Position numbers and translations under genes: made by a program
Assembly (NCBI RefSeq): GCF_024204665.1
Contig: NZ_CP100355.1
Coordinates: forward strand, 2,213,451-2,277,450
From: Natronosalvus rutilus
GTDB taxonomy: Archaea > Halobacteriota > Halobacteria > Halobacteriales > Natrialbaceae
Reading direction: 5' to 3'
Length of the DNA stretch: 64,000 bases
Notes under the pieces: model-generated
The model's database searches: none
What the model was told of the DNA's origin: nothing
The model's input: the letters and a program-made list of their open reading frames with translations, nothing else
Shown: positions 26,844 to 35,436 of the stretch, in pieces
How the letters are laid out: each line of letters opens with the position of its first letter
Position numbering within the stretch: position 1 is the first letter of the stretch

Positions 26844-27764
26844 GTGAGTCACATGGGGCCTAACCAAGACGACCGATTGGATGACGATGGCCGTCCGCCA
26901 CCTGGCTCGCCGGTCTTCGAGGCTATCCTGGAAAATGAGCGAAACCGCCGCTATCTCGGCAAGCGCTTGGGCGCCGCGGGCGATCGCATCGATACTGAAC
27001 TCCTCGGAGACATCGTCAGACACGAGCCCGTCCTCGAAGCGCTACTGGAAGAACCGCTCGATCGCAGAGAGATCGAACAGCGACTCGACGTTTCGCGGGC
27101 AACGAGCCACCGCTACACACAGTGGCTCAACGAGCACGAATTCGTTGAGAAAGTCGATGGCCGATTCCAACTGACCTGGCGCGGCGAGGTTGTCGCAGAG
27201 GAGGTGCTCCGGTTCGAAGCGAACATCCAGACAGCGCACAGACTGACCCCGCTTCTCGACGTAATCTGTGAGGACCACCGGGAATTTGTCGTCGAACCGT
27301 TCGTTGACGCGACGATCACCGTCGCCAAACCTGACGATCCTTACAGGCCGGTTGAGCGGTTCATCGCACTTGTCAACGAGTCGGAGACGTTCCGGGGGTT
27401 CAATACGACGCACATGGCCCCGCTGGTCCTCGGCGAGTTCCACCAGCGGGTGTTCGACGATACCGACACCGAAATCATCTATCTTCCACAGATCGTGGAG
27501 AAACTCTTCGAGACGTATCCGGAACGTGCCCAAGAAGCGATCGATCGCGGGCATCTGACACTCCGGACGCGTGATGAACTGCCGTACGGCCTCGCTCTCT
27601 TCGACGAGCGTGTCGGTATCGGCGGCTACGATGAAACCACTGGCCTCATGCAGGTGTTCGTCGATACGGATTCACCAATCGCGTGTGAGTGGGCAGAGCG
27701 CGTCTACACGTCGGTCAGAGCAGATTCCAACCCGCTCGATGAGAGGACGGATCTGACTCTGTAG
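26844..27764 (+). CDS. FilR1-like winged-HTH transcriptional regulator
   Basis: 306 residues. An N-terminal winged helix (about 55-125: LLEEPLDRREIEQRLDVSRATSHRYTQWLNEHEFVEKVDGRFQLT) is joined to the FilR1/DUF1724-type ligand domain typical of archaeal regulators. The start is GTG 26844 or ATG 26853. It is divergent from the FAD oxidase/TauE operon across a 140-bp gap, so it probably regulates that operon. Confidence 0.85.
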   Translation: MSHMGPNQDDRLDDDGRPPPGSPVFEAILENERNRRYLGKRLGAAGDRIDTELLGDIVRHEPVLEALLEEPLDRREIEQRLDVSRATSHRYTQWLNEHEFVEKVDGRFQLTWRGEVVAEEVLRFEANIQTAHRLTPLLDVICEDHREFVVEPFVDATITVAKPDDPYRPVERFIALVNESETFRGFNTTHMAPLVLGEFHQRVFDDTDTEIIYLPQIVEKLFETYPERAQEAIDRGHLTLRTRDELPYGLALFDERVGIGGYDETTGLMQVFVDTDSPIACEWAERVYTSVRADSNPLDERTDLTL

Positions 27765-27925
27765 TATGCTCTCGGTATGGGCGGAAGAACTCGTCGTACA
27801 TTCCCGTTACGCCACCACGACTGCGACACCTGCTAATTTTTCAAGTATGTGTCTTGTTTACAGGCCAAACGTCGAAACGGCACCTCGATAGAATCTATTT
27901 TGCTAGGTTGTGAGAGCGGGTGAAT

Positions 27926-28684
27926 ATGCTGTACGATGACGCGATCATTACGAGACTCGAGGGCGAGGCGTTACACGCCATGGAGGACCTGATAACGCTC
28001 TGTGAGGGCTGTCACTCGTGGTTTCACAAGAAACCGACGGGCGACGAGTTGCCGCTCGGACTGAGCGACGGTGATCGACGAGCGTTGTTGCCCCACGATT
28101 ACCTGATCTTGCGGGTGCTCGTCGAGTCAGGCCCGTGTTCGATGAGCGATTTGCAGGAGGCGATGGCCGTGATCGTATCGCCATCGACCGTTCGGGAACG
28201 CACCTGGCGGCTGATGGGGCTGGATTACGAGGTCTTCTCGCGCGACCAGCCGCTGGTCGACCAGGATACCGTCACTGGTAACTGGGGGCTGGCGACCCAG
28301 GTCTCGACGTCGGAACGCGGTCGCATCCCCAATGACGTTAAATCGGTGGTGCAGCGCGTCCACGACGAACTCGTCCGGCAGGCGCTGGCGTGTGGCTGTG
28401 ATCGGGCGACTGTGAAGGACGTCTTCGGGATCGCCAGGCGAACGACGTGGAACAAGCAGTACCGAGCGCAGGCCTACGACTTCCCCATTGGGGCGTTCGA
28501 GCAGGGCACGACAGTGTCGACTGGGCAAGCAGCCGCGATTGAACGGAATGTGAACGAGGATAGCATGTCGGCGGACACCCAATCACTCGACCTCGGCGAG
28601 CCCGATGAGGTCTGGCCGCCGTCGATGGCCGGTGACACTGGCAGTGAGGAGGTGATGGCTGAGGGGAGCGACGAGACCGCTTAA
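27926..28684 (+). CDS. HNH-nuclease-derived protein, N-terminally short
   Basis: Begins near the end of an HNH domain (LITLCEGCHSWFHKK), so the first zinc-knuckle cysteines and the catalytic His are missing. The rest contains a HTH-like stretch (LRVLVESGPCSMSDLQEAM) and DRATVKDVFGIARRTTWNKQYRAQAYDF, a pattern of haloarchaeal HNH plus HTH proteins. The start codon is ATG at 27926, or GTG at 27920. The nuclease is probably inactive; the DNA-binding part could still function. Confidence 0.7.
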   Translation: MLYDDAIITRLEGEALHAMEDLITLCEGCHSWFHKKPTGDELPLGLSDGDRRALLPHDYLILRVLVESGPCSMSDLQEAMAVIVSPSTVRERTWRLMGLDYEVFSRDQPLVDQDTVTGNWGLATQVSTSERGRIPNDVKSVVQRVHDELVRQALACGCDRATVKDVFGIARRTTWNKQYRAQAYDFPIGAFEQGTTVSTGQAAAIERNVNEDSMSADTQSLDLGEPDEVWPPSMAGDTGSEEVMAEGSDETA

Positions 28685-28879
28685 CGGCGCGCATTGCTCC
28701 CTCAACTGTTTAGAGTGGGAAGAAGACACTGCAGCGGCCCTCATATGTCTCTATCGGGAAGTCGCACGCGCTTCGATAACCCTCCCAAAACGACAGAAAA
28801 CCATTAAGTAGATTGTCAGTAATGTGGCTGGCATGGATCGTCAGCAAAGCACGCTGCTGAACGAGGCCTCGATCCGCGA

Positions 28880-29680
28880 ATGAACGCAGACCGCTATCGT
28901 GAACGAATTGGCCTCGAGGAAGTCGCGACAATCGAAACTGATCTCGACACATTGCAGACTGTCGTCTCCGCACACGTCACCAGCGTACCGTTCGAGAATC
29001 TCGACATCGTCGGACATCCCCACGGCGATTACGCAGGTAATGGCGTCTCGCTTTACCTTCCCGACCTCTATGCAAAGATCGTCAATCACCGCCGTGGTGG
29101 GTTTTGCTTCGAGATCAACGGACTGTTCAACTGGTTCCTCACCGAACTCGGATTTGATGCTGACCGCTGTGCCGCTCGCATCGGTGGCGACACTGATAGC
29201 CTCGGTCGCCCACCGGCGAACCATCATACGAACGTCGTCCAGCTCGACCGCGACTACCTTGTCGATGTTGCCACTGGCACGCCACAGGTACGTGAACCGA
29301 TCCCGCTCGACGGCACCCCTATCGAAGACGCTACTGGTGTTTGCTGGCGTGTCCTCCCGAGTGAGATGCCGCTCGCTGACTATACCCTCCAGAAACGACA
29401 CCCCAATGCCGACGACTGGGAACTCCGCTATCGCTTTCAGCGCCAGCCACGAATGCTCAACTACTTCGAAGCCACGTGTGACTTTCTCGCCAACCAGCCA
29501 AACGGAACGTTCACCACAGGCCCGATTATCAAACGATCCACGCCGACTGGATGGGTCAGTCTCGATGCCGATACGCTTACTCGAAAATCAGGTACTGAAA
29601 AGACGGAGACTGAGGTGAGTGCCGATGAGTGGGATGAAGTCCTCAAACGAGAATTCGATATCCAGCTCAGACCATCCTGA
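28880..29680 (+). CDS. Arylamine N-acetyltransferase
   Basis: 266 residues, the usual length of NAT. The triad is visible: Cys76 in RRGGFCFEING, His116 in NHHTNVVQL, Asp129 in YLVDVATG (the usual sequence is VDVGFG, so this one is slightly altered). VPFENLDI near residue 38 is the family N-terminal signature. It transfers acetyl from acetyl-CoA to aromatic amines or hydrazines through the cysteine. It starts four bases into a 16-codon leader ORF (28833-28881, ATGA overlap). Confidence 0.9.
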   Translation: MNADRYRERIGLEEVATIETDLDTLQTVVSAHVTSVPFENLDIVGHPHGDYAGNGVSLYLPDLYAKIVNHRRGGFCFEINGLFNWFLTELGFDADRCAARIGGDTDSLGRPPANHHTNVVQLDRDYLVDVATGTPQVREPIPLDGTPIEDATGVCWRVLPSEMPLADYTLQKRHPNADDWELRYRFQRQPRMLNYFEATCDFLANQPNGTFTTGPIIKRSTPTGWVSLDADTLTRKSGTEKTETEVSADEWDEVLKREFDIQLRPS

Positions 29681-29689
29681 GCATCGTCA

Positions 29690-30145
29690 GCGTTGCCTGC
29701 TCGTGTGGTGTTTCGAGGCGTGACTGCGGCCAAATTCGGATTCGGCCATCCCGACGACACCATTTGTCAGAAGAGGGGACACACAGAGTTTAAGAAGCAC
29801 CCGCCAAACAGCCATCTCAAGCCGAGAAACCGCTTTGCATAGCAGTAAGAGAGAGAGAGAGAGAGAGGCAATCCCCAAGATTAACCACCTCTCCAAATTT
29901 GGAGGCATGTTGATGAGTTCGTCAAGAAGCGTTCGATAGGTCGTATTCTTGTGAACGTTGAGACAGAGCAAGACGAGGCGCTGATCAACTGTGTGGCGTC
30001 GTTTTGAGACTATTGAGGAAGGCCGTGGGGCAGCTCGTTGAGCCAAGTGAAATACCTGCTCAACGAATCGTAGTAATCGTGACTTCGAGAAGACCGTCGT
30101 CAGTTTCACTACTGCTGAATCTGAAATCTCCGAGGATTTCAACAA
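29690..30145 (-). pseudogene. IS5-family transposase N-terminal remnant with (AG)10 tract
   Basis: A frame begins SEISDSAVVKLTTVFSKSRL, then HLAQRAAPRPSSIVSKRRHT and YRTLLDELINMP, and resumes after a dinucleotide run with LCKAVSRLEMAVWRVLLKL. This is the N-terminal end of haloarchaeal IS5-group transposases. The run AGAGAG at 29848-29867 (ten AG units) replaces the normal linker (PHYTTLCKA-type). The end of the protein is missing. Confidence 0.65.
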
Positions 30146-30253
30146 AGTCGCTCTTCGTCAGTTACAGTGTGTTGAACGACTCCGCGGACAGTTGGACGAC
30201 ACACTTTCTATTCAAGAGGCGCCTCTCGGCTCTCCAATGAAAGAAGAGGGCGC

Positions 30254-30565
30254 TTAGCCGATAGCATCGGTGTCAGACACACGGACAGTAATAATCCCGT
30301 CACTGCAGACAGTGACCAGATTTCCACAGACCTCCGCGCTGACCGTGACGGTACACTCGTTCGCTATCGCCGATGCCATAATTTCATTGAGTGCTTCAGT
30401 ATCTATCTCATCGTAAATCGGTTTGAGCTCTGTTACCTCCACCCTTTCAAATTGGGCAAGTGCGTCAGCAACGGCGTTCACCGGCGGATCGTCCGGCGAA
30501 TAGGTTATTCGGATTTCATCCTCTTCACTGCCGCCATCTGAATAATAACCGTGTGAAGTGTCCAT
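30254..30565 (-). CDS. HalOD1 output-domain protein
   Basis: 103 residues. The segment PPVNAVADALAQFERVEVTELKPIYDEIDTEALNEIM matches HalOD1, a small haloarchaeal domain of signal-output proteins (often beside DUF7344 proteins). Cys67- and Cys76-type residues (NECTV, EVCGN) follow. No enzyme motif is seen. It stands 39 bp downstream of the DUF7344 gene, the same strand. Confidence 0.85.
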   Translation of the reverse strand: MDTSHGYYSDGGSEEDEIRITYSPDDPPVNAVADALAQFERVEVTELKPIYDEIDTEALNEIMASAIANECTVTVSAEVCGNLVTVCSDGIITVRVSDTDAIG

Positions 30566-30604
30566 TATCTTACGAAGTACATACAGTCGAGAAATCTAGA
30601 GCCA

Positions 30605-30952
30605 TCACGCCTCAGCACTGGCCAGTAGCTGCCCTAGGAGAGAGTCAATGCGGTGTCCATCCTGATATCTGACCGTCTCCCGTTCCCAATCGATATCGAC
30701 TACTCCGACGTCGGAAAGCATTGGGAGATGCCTATGCAAGAGTGCGATCTTCACGTCATCGCTGGTTAGTTTCTCGGGGTCGTCAGTAAGGAGTGTGTCA
30801 CACAATTCGTCGATAGTCGCGATGTTGTCGTTCTCCCGTGACAATCGCTGAAGCAGGCGCCGCCGCGTGGAGTGAGCCAGCGCTCTGAGGGACTTATCGA
30901 GTTCGTCCTCGGATCCTCTCGCGATGTGGTAGGGAGACTCTGACATTGGCAT
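30605..30952 (-). CDS. DUF7344 (winged-helix) regulator
   Basis: About 115 residues: RALAHSTRRRLLQRLSRENDNIATIDELCDTLL, then HRHLPMLSDVGVVDIDWERETVRYQDG. This is the DUF7344 type of haloarchaeal small winged-helix proteins. ATG at 30950-30952 or 30944-30946. It pairs with the HalOD1 gene downstream. Confidence 0.82.
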   Translation of the reverse strand: MPMSESPYHIARGSEDELDKSLRALAHSTRRRLLQRLSRENDNIATIDELCDTLLTDDPEKLTSDDVKIALLHRHLPMLSDVGVVDIDWERETVRYQDGHRIDSLLGQLLASAEA

Positions 30953-31082
30953 TCCGACCTCATCGAAGAATATGGAAGCGACCGGCATTATTCATTTTCG
31001 TGCGTTCGCAGGCAGGTCCTGTGAAACAATTCAGCCACGTAAGTAGCCACCCCTGGTTTGTACACAACGTGGTGGCTCACCA

Positions 31083-31556
31083 TCATATCTCGATCTCAGG
31101 ATCGAGAAAGGCCAGTGGGTGGTAATATTGGTTTCGGATCAAGACTTCATCACTGATCGACATGCCCAGTTCAGACAGGTCCGTGACGACCCTGGTGATG
31201 TCGTCGTTGGACCGACCAACTGCTTCAAGCCGAATATTATTTTGCCCAGCCATCAGTTCGCGGACGTTCACCACACCTGGGATGTTGAGCGCCTGTTTAG
31301 CGAGGGCTTCCCGTTCGACGATCGGCGCGGTGCCGGAAATCGAGATATGTAGAGGGAAGCCTGCCTGATCGTAACTCAGCGTGGCGAGGTAGTTGGTGAT
31401 TATCCCGTCTGCCTCGAGTTGGCCGAGGCGGTTGCTGACAGTGCTCGCTGTCACGCCCACCTGCTCACCGATCTCCCTCGTGGTCGTGTTGCGAGCGTCC
31501 TGCTGGAGTGTGTGTAAAATCCCCCTGTCAACGTCATCCAAGATGGATCTCGACAT
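31083..31556 (-). CDS. Lrp/AsnC-family transcriptional regulator
   Basis: 157 residues with the standard order: HTH (DDVDRGILHTLQQDARNTTTREIGEQVGVTASTVSNRLGQLEADGII) and a RAM/AsnC ligand domain (LSYDQAGFPLHISIS, NIPGVVNVRELMAGQNNIRLEAVGR). The family senses amino acids or similar small molecules. It is divergent from a 39-residue cysteine-rich ORF starting 86 bp away. Confidence 0.9.
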   Translation of the reverse strand: MSRSILDDVDRGILHTLQQDARNTTTREIGEQVGVTASTVSNRLGQLEADGIITNYLATLSYDQAGFPLHISISGTAPIVEREALAKQALNIPGVVNVRELMAGQNNIRLEAVGRSNDDITRVVTDLSELGMSISDEVLIRNQYYHPLAFLDPEIEI

Positions 31557-31641
31557 GTGGTAACATTAGACATGGAATGCAAAGTAAGTTCACTGTCGGT
31601 GCAGAACAAGGAAGCCGCTGAGGACCTTGCCGTATTCAACC

Positions 31642-31761
31642 ATGTGTGAGGATCGTGATACCTGTTCAAACGTGAAACGGCTCTTCTGTCGCTGTTACGT
31701 CCAATCCGATTGTACTAAAGAGGTGTACCAGCGGTGTCGACGAAACACCCACTCGTGGTGA
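31642..31761 (+). CDS. 39-residue cysteine-rich mini-protein
   Basis: A very short frame with an ATG and TGA: MCEDRDTCSNVKRLFCRC, then YVQSDCTKEVYQRCRRN. Six cysteines lie at positions 2, 8, 16, 18, 24 and 32. No homologue was recognised. It is divergent from the AsnC-type regulator. Six Cys in 39 residues is far above chance for this proteome, but no translation signal decides it, so it is tentative. A zinc-binding small protein is possible. Confidence 0.35.
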   Translation: MCEDRDTCSNVKRLFCRCYVQSDCTKEVYQRCRRNTHSW

Positions 31762-32007
31762 AAATCAGCCTCTGGGTGGTCAGTATATGCTCTGCATCTC
31801 GCACGAACCTATCGACAGCAAATCGATAGCTCGCTACACCTCTGCAAGACACAACGCGAATCAGTCATCCACCAGTTGTCATCGAACTGCACTTCGGAAC
31901 GGGAGGACGACCGAGTGGATCGTGTCCAGACGATGTGAGATATGCGTCGAGCGTTAAATCCGTAATAACAGACTATACGTGTCGGTTCTCCGTTCGCCAG
32001 TACAGGT

Positions 32008-33240
32008 ATGGACGGAGGCTCCGGTGATGGTGTCCGAGGGGCCGTCTCCGGAGAGATTCTGAAGTACTACGTATACAAGTCGACGAAAGCGGTCGAGTTC
32101 TATCGACCGATCATGTATCTCTTCTTTCTGGCTCAGGGGCTGACGTTCACACAGATTGCGATTCTGGAGGCGCTCTACAACCTCACGACGCTGTTTGGAG
32201 AGATACCAACCGGGTACGTTGGCGACCACGTTGGACGACGCAACAGCCTCCTCATCGGGACCACCCTCATCTCGTTAACGCTCCTCGGAATCGGACTGTC
32301 GAACTCGTTTCTTCCGCTGGCGGGCCTGTACGTCTGCTGGTCGCTGGGCTACAACTTTCGTTCCGGGAGTGAAGACGCGTGGCTCTACGACACGCTCACC
32401 GACGACCTCTCGGAAGACGAATTCGCTCGCGTTCGTGGACGCGGCGAGTCGGCGGCGTTGGCCGTTGGCGCCGGTGCGGCGATCCTCGGCGGGTATCTCG
32501 GAAGTATCGACCTCTCGTATCCGTGGTTCGTCGCGGCGGGCGTGACGAGTCTCGGAGTCATGGTGCTGCTCACGCTCGGCGAACCGGAGACGTACACGGA
32601 GACCGATACCGAGGAGCTGAGTCTCCGCCGGACGGTTGGTATCGTGAGGAGGGTCCTCGGTCGCCGTCGTCTGCGGGCGTTCTTGCTCTACTACTACGTT
32701 TTGTACGCCGCGGTCACGTATCTCGTGTTCGTGTTTCTCCAGCCGATTTTCGAGACGGTGGTTCTCGACCTCGGCATCGCTCAATCGCAGGTCGAGGCCC
32801 TGCTGGGATGGTTCTATGCGGCGTACAGCCTCGTCGGCGCCGTACTCAACTACTACACGGGGCCAATCAGGGAGACGATCGGACTGCGAACGTGGTTTCT
32901 CGTCCTCCCGTTCGCCGTCGGTGGCGCGTTGATTGGAATGTACTTCGTACCGCTGTTAGCACTTCCGACGTTTCTCCTGATTCGGGGGGTCTCGGACGTC
33001 ACGCGCTCGTTCGCCAGCCAGTACGTCAACGATCGCGTGGAGACGCTCGGTCGTGCTACCGTCCTCAGCGCGATGGCGATGGTCAGCGGACTCGCCGTGG
33101 TCCCGTTCCAACTCGGGAGTGGTGTCGTATCCGATGCCGTCTCTCCGCTGTTCGCGTTAGGCGTCGGGGGTGTCGTTCTCGTCGTCGGGGCGGCGACCAT
33201 CCTCCTGTGGGAACCCCCTATCGGCGACGAATCGGTCTGA
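32008..33240 (+). CDS. Major facilitator superfamily transporter
   Basis: 410 residues, 12 membrane helices. FYRPIMYLFFLAQGLTFTQIAILEALYN leads into the first-half signature GEIPTGYVGDHVGRRNSLLIG. The substrate is not known. It is convergent with the operon at 33456-36849. Confidence 0.88.
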   Translation: MDGGSGDGVRGAVSGEILKYYVYKSTKAVEFYRPIMYLFFLAQGLTFTQIAILEALYNLTTLFGEIPTGYVGDHVGRRNSLLIGTTLISLTLLGIGLSNSFLPLAGLYVCWSLGYNFRSGSEDAWLYDTLTDDLSEDEFARVRGRGESAALAVGAGAAILGGYLGSIDLSYPWFVAAGVTSLGVMVLLTLGEPETYTETDTEELSLRRTVGIVRRVLGRRRLRAFLLYYYVLYAAVTYLVFVFLQPIFETVVLDLGIAQSQVEALLGWFYAAYSLVGAVLNYYTGPIRETIGLRTWFLVLPFAVGGALIGMYFVPLLALPTFLLIRGVSDVTRSFASQYVNDRVETLGRATVLSAMAMVSGLAVVPFQLGSGVVSDAVSPLFALGVGGVVLVVGAATILLWEPPIGDESV

Positions 33241-33344
33241 CACCGAGTTCCACGCTGTGAGAGTCACACAAATCACGGGTCTAACAGACATTTCGCGGGG
33301 GACGCTACGGCCAGAGTGCGATTTCATTAGTGAATACATCCACT

Positions 33345-33403
33345 GTATCTTGCATAACGTCTCTGACAACAGTTCGGTAGTTAGTCGGGTCTCTGCAAGA
33401 TAC
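33345..33403. repeat. 10-bp inverted repeat in a convergent intergenic gap
   Basis: GTATCTTGCA at 33345-33354 and TGCAAGATAC at 33394-33403 are exact reverse complements separated by 39 bp. They sit between two converging genes, where a bidirectional terminator would be expected; a short mobile-element end is the alternative. Confidence 0.5.
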
Positions 33404-33455
33404 AAGCGCGTACCGTCATGCGGGATCCCGCACTCGATAGGAGAGACGGTCGCAG

Positions 33456-34223
33456 TCAAGAGGTGTCGTTCGTCCAGCCCCCTTGTAACTCCTCGACGGT
33501 CCGCTCGTATTCCTCGGCGTCCAGTATCGTCGCGTACGCACCGCCGACGACGAACACGGGGCGAGCGGGAAGGCGTGCCTCGCCGAAGGTCGGCGTCTCC
33601 GGCACTGTTGCCGAGTTCCCGAGGTCCTCGTCGCCGAGTCGTGCGCTCCCATCCACGATCGGAAACAGCATCCGCGTCAGGACGGTCGCTTCTTGTCCGT
33701 TGGGGACGGATGTCGCCAGCGTCACGTCGCCGAGATCGAAGAGGCGGTCGGCCGCAAGTTCGGTGAGCTGGACCGCCGGCCACGACCGGAGCACCGACTC
33801 CGGAAGGCGCCGAGTTAGCGTGTTCGCAGCTCGAACGACCGGGCCAGCATCCATGGATGCAGTCCACCGCAGTTTCGGGTCCGACACCTCGATGACGAGG
33901 TCCGCGGGCCCCGTCCACTCGACCGAGACGTCCGTCAGCTGGGCGTGCTCGGTCGCCGCGCCCCAGTAGCGCGGACAGGCGGCGTCGAGCCGCGGGCCAT
34001 CCACGTAGATCGACCACGCGCCGTCCGGTGACCGATGCCACACCGACGTGTACGGCGCAAAGTCGTTCTGTGCGGCGACACGCAGTGCGAGTATGTGGCC
34101 CGAGTCGAAGGGGTGGGCCATGATGCCCCACCCGTGGATGCGTTCGTGACCGGGGAGCGGCGACCGTCGAGTGTTCGGTCGGATGCGCCTGACAACAGAC
34201 TCGACATCGATATCCGACAGCAC
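33456..34223 (-). CDS. Conserved soluble protein of the SBP56 operon, unknown function
   Basis: 255 residues beginning with GTG 34221-34223, two bases after the stop of the ZIP-like gene. Segments such as RIHGWGIMAHPFDSGHILALRV, YTSVWHRSPDGAWSIYVDGPR and LRWTASMDAG suggest an all-beta ligand-binding fold. No catalytic pattern, no signal peptide, no membrane segment. The close spacing indicates that it is the last gene of the methanethiol-oxidase operon. Confidence 0.75.
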   Translation of the reverse strand: MLSDIDVESVVRRIRPNTRRSPLPGHERIHGWGIMAHPFDSGHILALRVAAQNDFAPYTSVWHRSPDGAWSIYVDGPRLDAACPRYWGAATEHAQLTDVSVEWTGPADLVIEVSDPKLRWTASMDAGPVVRAANTLTRRLPESVLRSWPAVQLTELAADRLFDLGDVTLATSVPNGQEATVLTRMLFPIVDGSARLGDEDLGNSATVPETPTFGEARLPARPVFVVGGAYATILDAEEYERTVEELQGGWTNDTS

Positions 34224-34225
34224 GG

Positions 34226-34996
34226 TCAGCTTCCACCTCCGACGAGCGTCGGTTCGTCCGCGACCAACGAGCGTTCCGTCTCGCTCACGCCGACGACCAG
34301 GAGCGCTCCGCCGACGACGGCGAGTGCGAGGGTTCGGACCGGCACGGGGACGGCGTCCGCGGCGCCGAGGCCCGCGGCGGTTCCAGCGACGAACCCGACC
34401 TGCACGACGGTGATCGCACCGACGGCTCGGTTTCGACGCAGACCGGTGGCGTACAGCCTGCCGACGGCGGCCGTCTCCAGCACGGAATGGCCGGCAACCG
34501 CGACCGCGCCGAACAGTCCGACCGCAGCGCCAGCGCTGTAGAGCGTGCCCAGGACGACGCCTTCGAGCACTCGGTGCGTGAGAATCGCCCCGAGTGTGAG
34601 ATCGGCGTGATTCCCGCACCCCTCTCTCGAACCCACCCTCCTGCTGGCGACCAACAGGGCAATCGCTGCCCCGATGGTTCCACCGGCGACCGACAACCGG
34701 AGGTCGACCGTCGCCGTCGGAAGGAGGCTCGCCGTCCCCAGACCGACGAGCAGGAGTCCAACAGCGATACCCGAGCCCCGGGTGGGATTCTCCGACACCT
34801 GCCGCCTGCCGTAGCGAACGATTGCGACGCCACCAGCGAAGCCTGCGAGCGTTGCCAGCGAGAGCACAGCGATGAGCGCGGTAGCATCGGTGTGAAACCC
34901 GCCGCCGTGTCCTAGCTCGTGCGCGCTCGCATTTGCCGAGACTGCGACCAGCCCTCCCACGCCGACTGTGAGAGGGGCGGCGGAACGAGCGTTCAT
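34226..34996 (-). CDS. ZIP-like membrane protein
   Basis: About 256 residues with an N-terminal signal-like segment ending near VSANASA, then a His-rich start (HELGHGGGFHTD) and about seven membrane helices. ILTHRVLEGVVLGTLY and AVAGHSVLETAAVG contain His-Glu pairs like those of ZIP metal transporters. The ATG at 34994-34996 is preferred. It is the third gene of the SBP56 operon; metal supply or export for the oxidase is a reasonable guess only. Confidence 0.7.
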   Translation of the reverse strand: MNARSAAPLTVGVGGLVAVSANASAHELGHGGGFHTDATALIAVLSLATLAGFAGGVAIVRYGRRQVSENPTRGSGIAVGLLLVGLGTASLLPTATVDLRLSVAGGTIGAAIALLVASRRVGSREGCGNHADLTLGAILTHRVLEGVVLGTLYSAGAAVGLFGAVAVAGHSVLETAAVGRLYATGLRRNRAVGAITVVQVGFVAGTAAGLGAADAVPVPVRTLALAVVGGALLVVGVSETERSLVADEPTLVGGGS

Positions 34997-35075
34997 CGCG
35001 CCGCCTCCCGCTCCCCGGGACCGTTGCGACGCGGCTCGTCGCCGGTTAGGGCTTCCCGCGGTCGAGACTGGTCGG

Positions 35076-35432
35076 TCACTTCCATGGGTTCGACACCAGG
35101 TCGGTCTGTACGCCGACCTCGATCCGACAGTCGGCCCGTGGCTCGGCAATGCATAGGAGGGCGTAGCCGTCGTCGAGGTCGCTCGGTTTTAACCCCCGTG
35201 GCGGACGGCTGTGCTCGATCCGACCGTCGAGTACCCGTCCGGTGCAGGTCGTGCACGCTCCGGTGAGGCAGCCGAACGGGAGGTTTACGCCGGTCCGTTC
35301 GGCTGCAATGAGCACCGTCTCGTCCTCGCTCGCGCGGACGGTCTGCTCGCGGTTGTCGCGCCACTCCAGCGTGAGGTCGTGGGTGGCGGACCGCCCCCGT
35401 GTAGGGCGACTGCCGTCATCTGGCGCGGTCAT
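35076..35432 (-). CDS. 2Fe-2S plant-type ferredoxin
   Basis: 118 residues. The cluster cysteines are in FGCLTGACTTCTGRVLDG (C-x5-C-x2-C pattern) plus a later Cys in YALLCIAEP. The stretch DETVLIAAERTGVNLPF comes before it. It begins 4 bp after the SBP56 stop, so the oxidase and ferredoxin are translated from one transcript. It is the likely electron carrier of the pathway. Confidence 0.9.
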   Translation of the reverse strand: MTAPDDGSRPTRGRSATHDLTLEWRDNREQTVRASEDETVLIAAERTGVNLPFGCLTGACTTCTGRVLDGRIEHSRPPRGLKPSDLDDGYALLCIAEPRADCRIEVGVQTDLVSNPWK

Positions 35433-35436
35433 CGGA

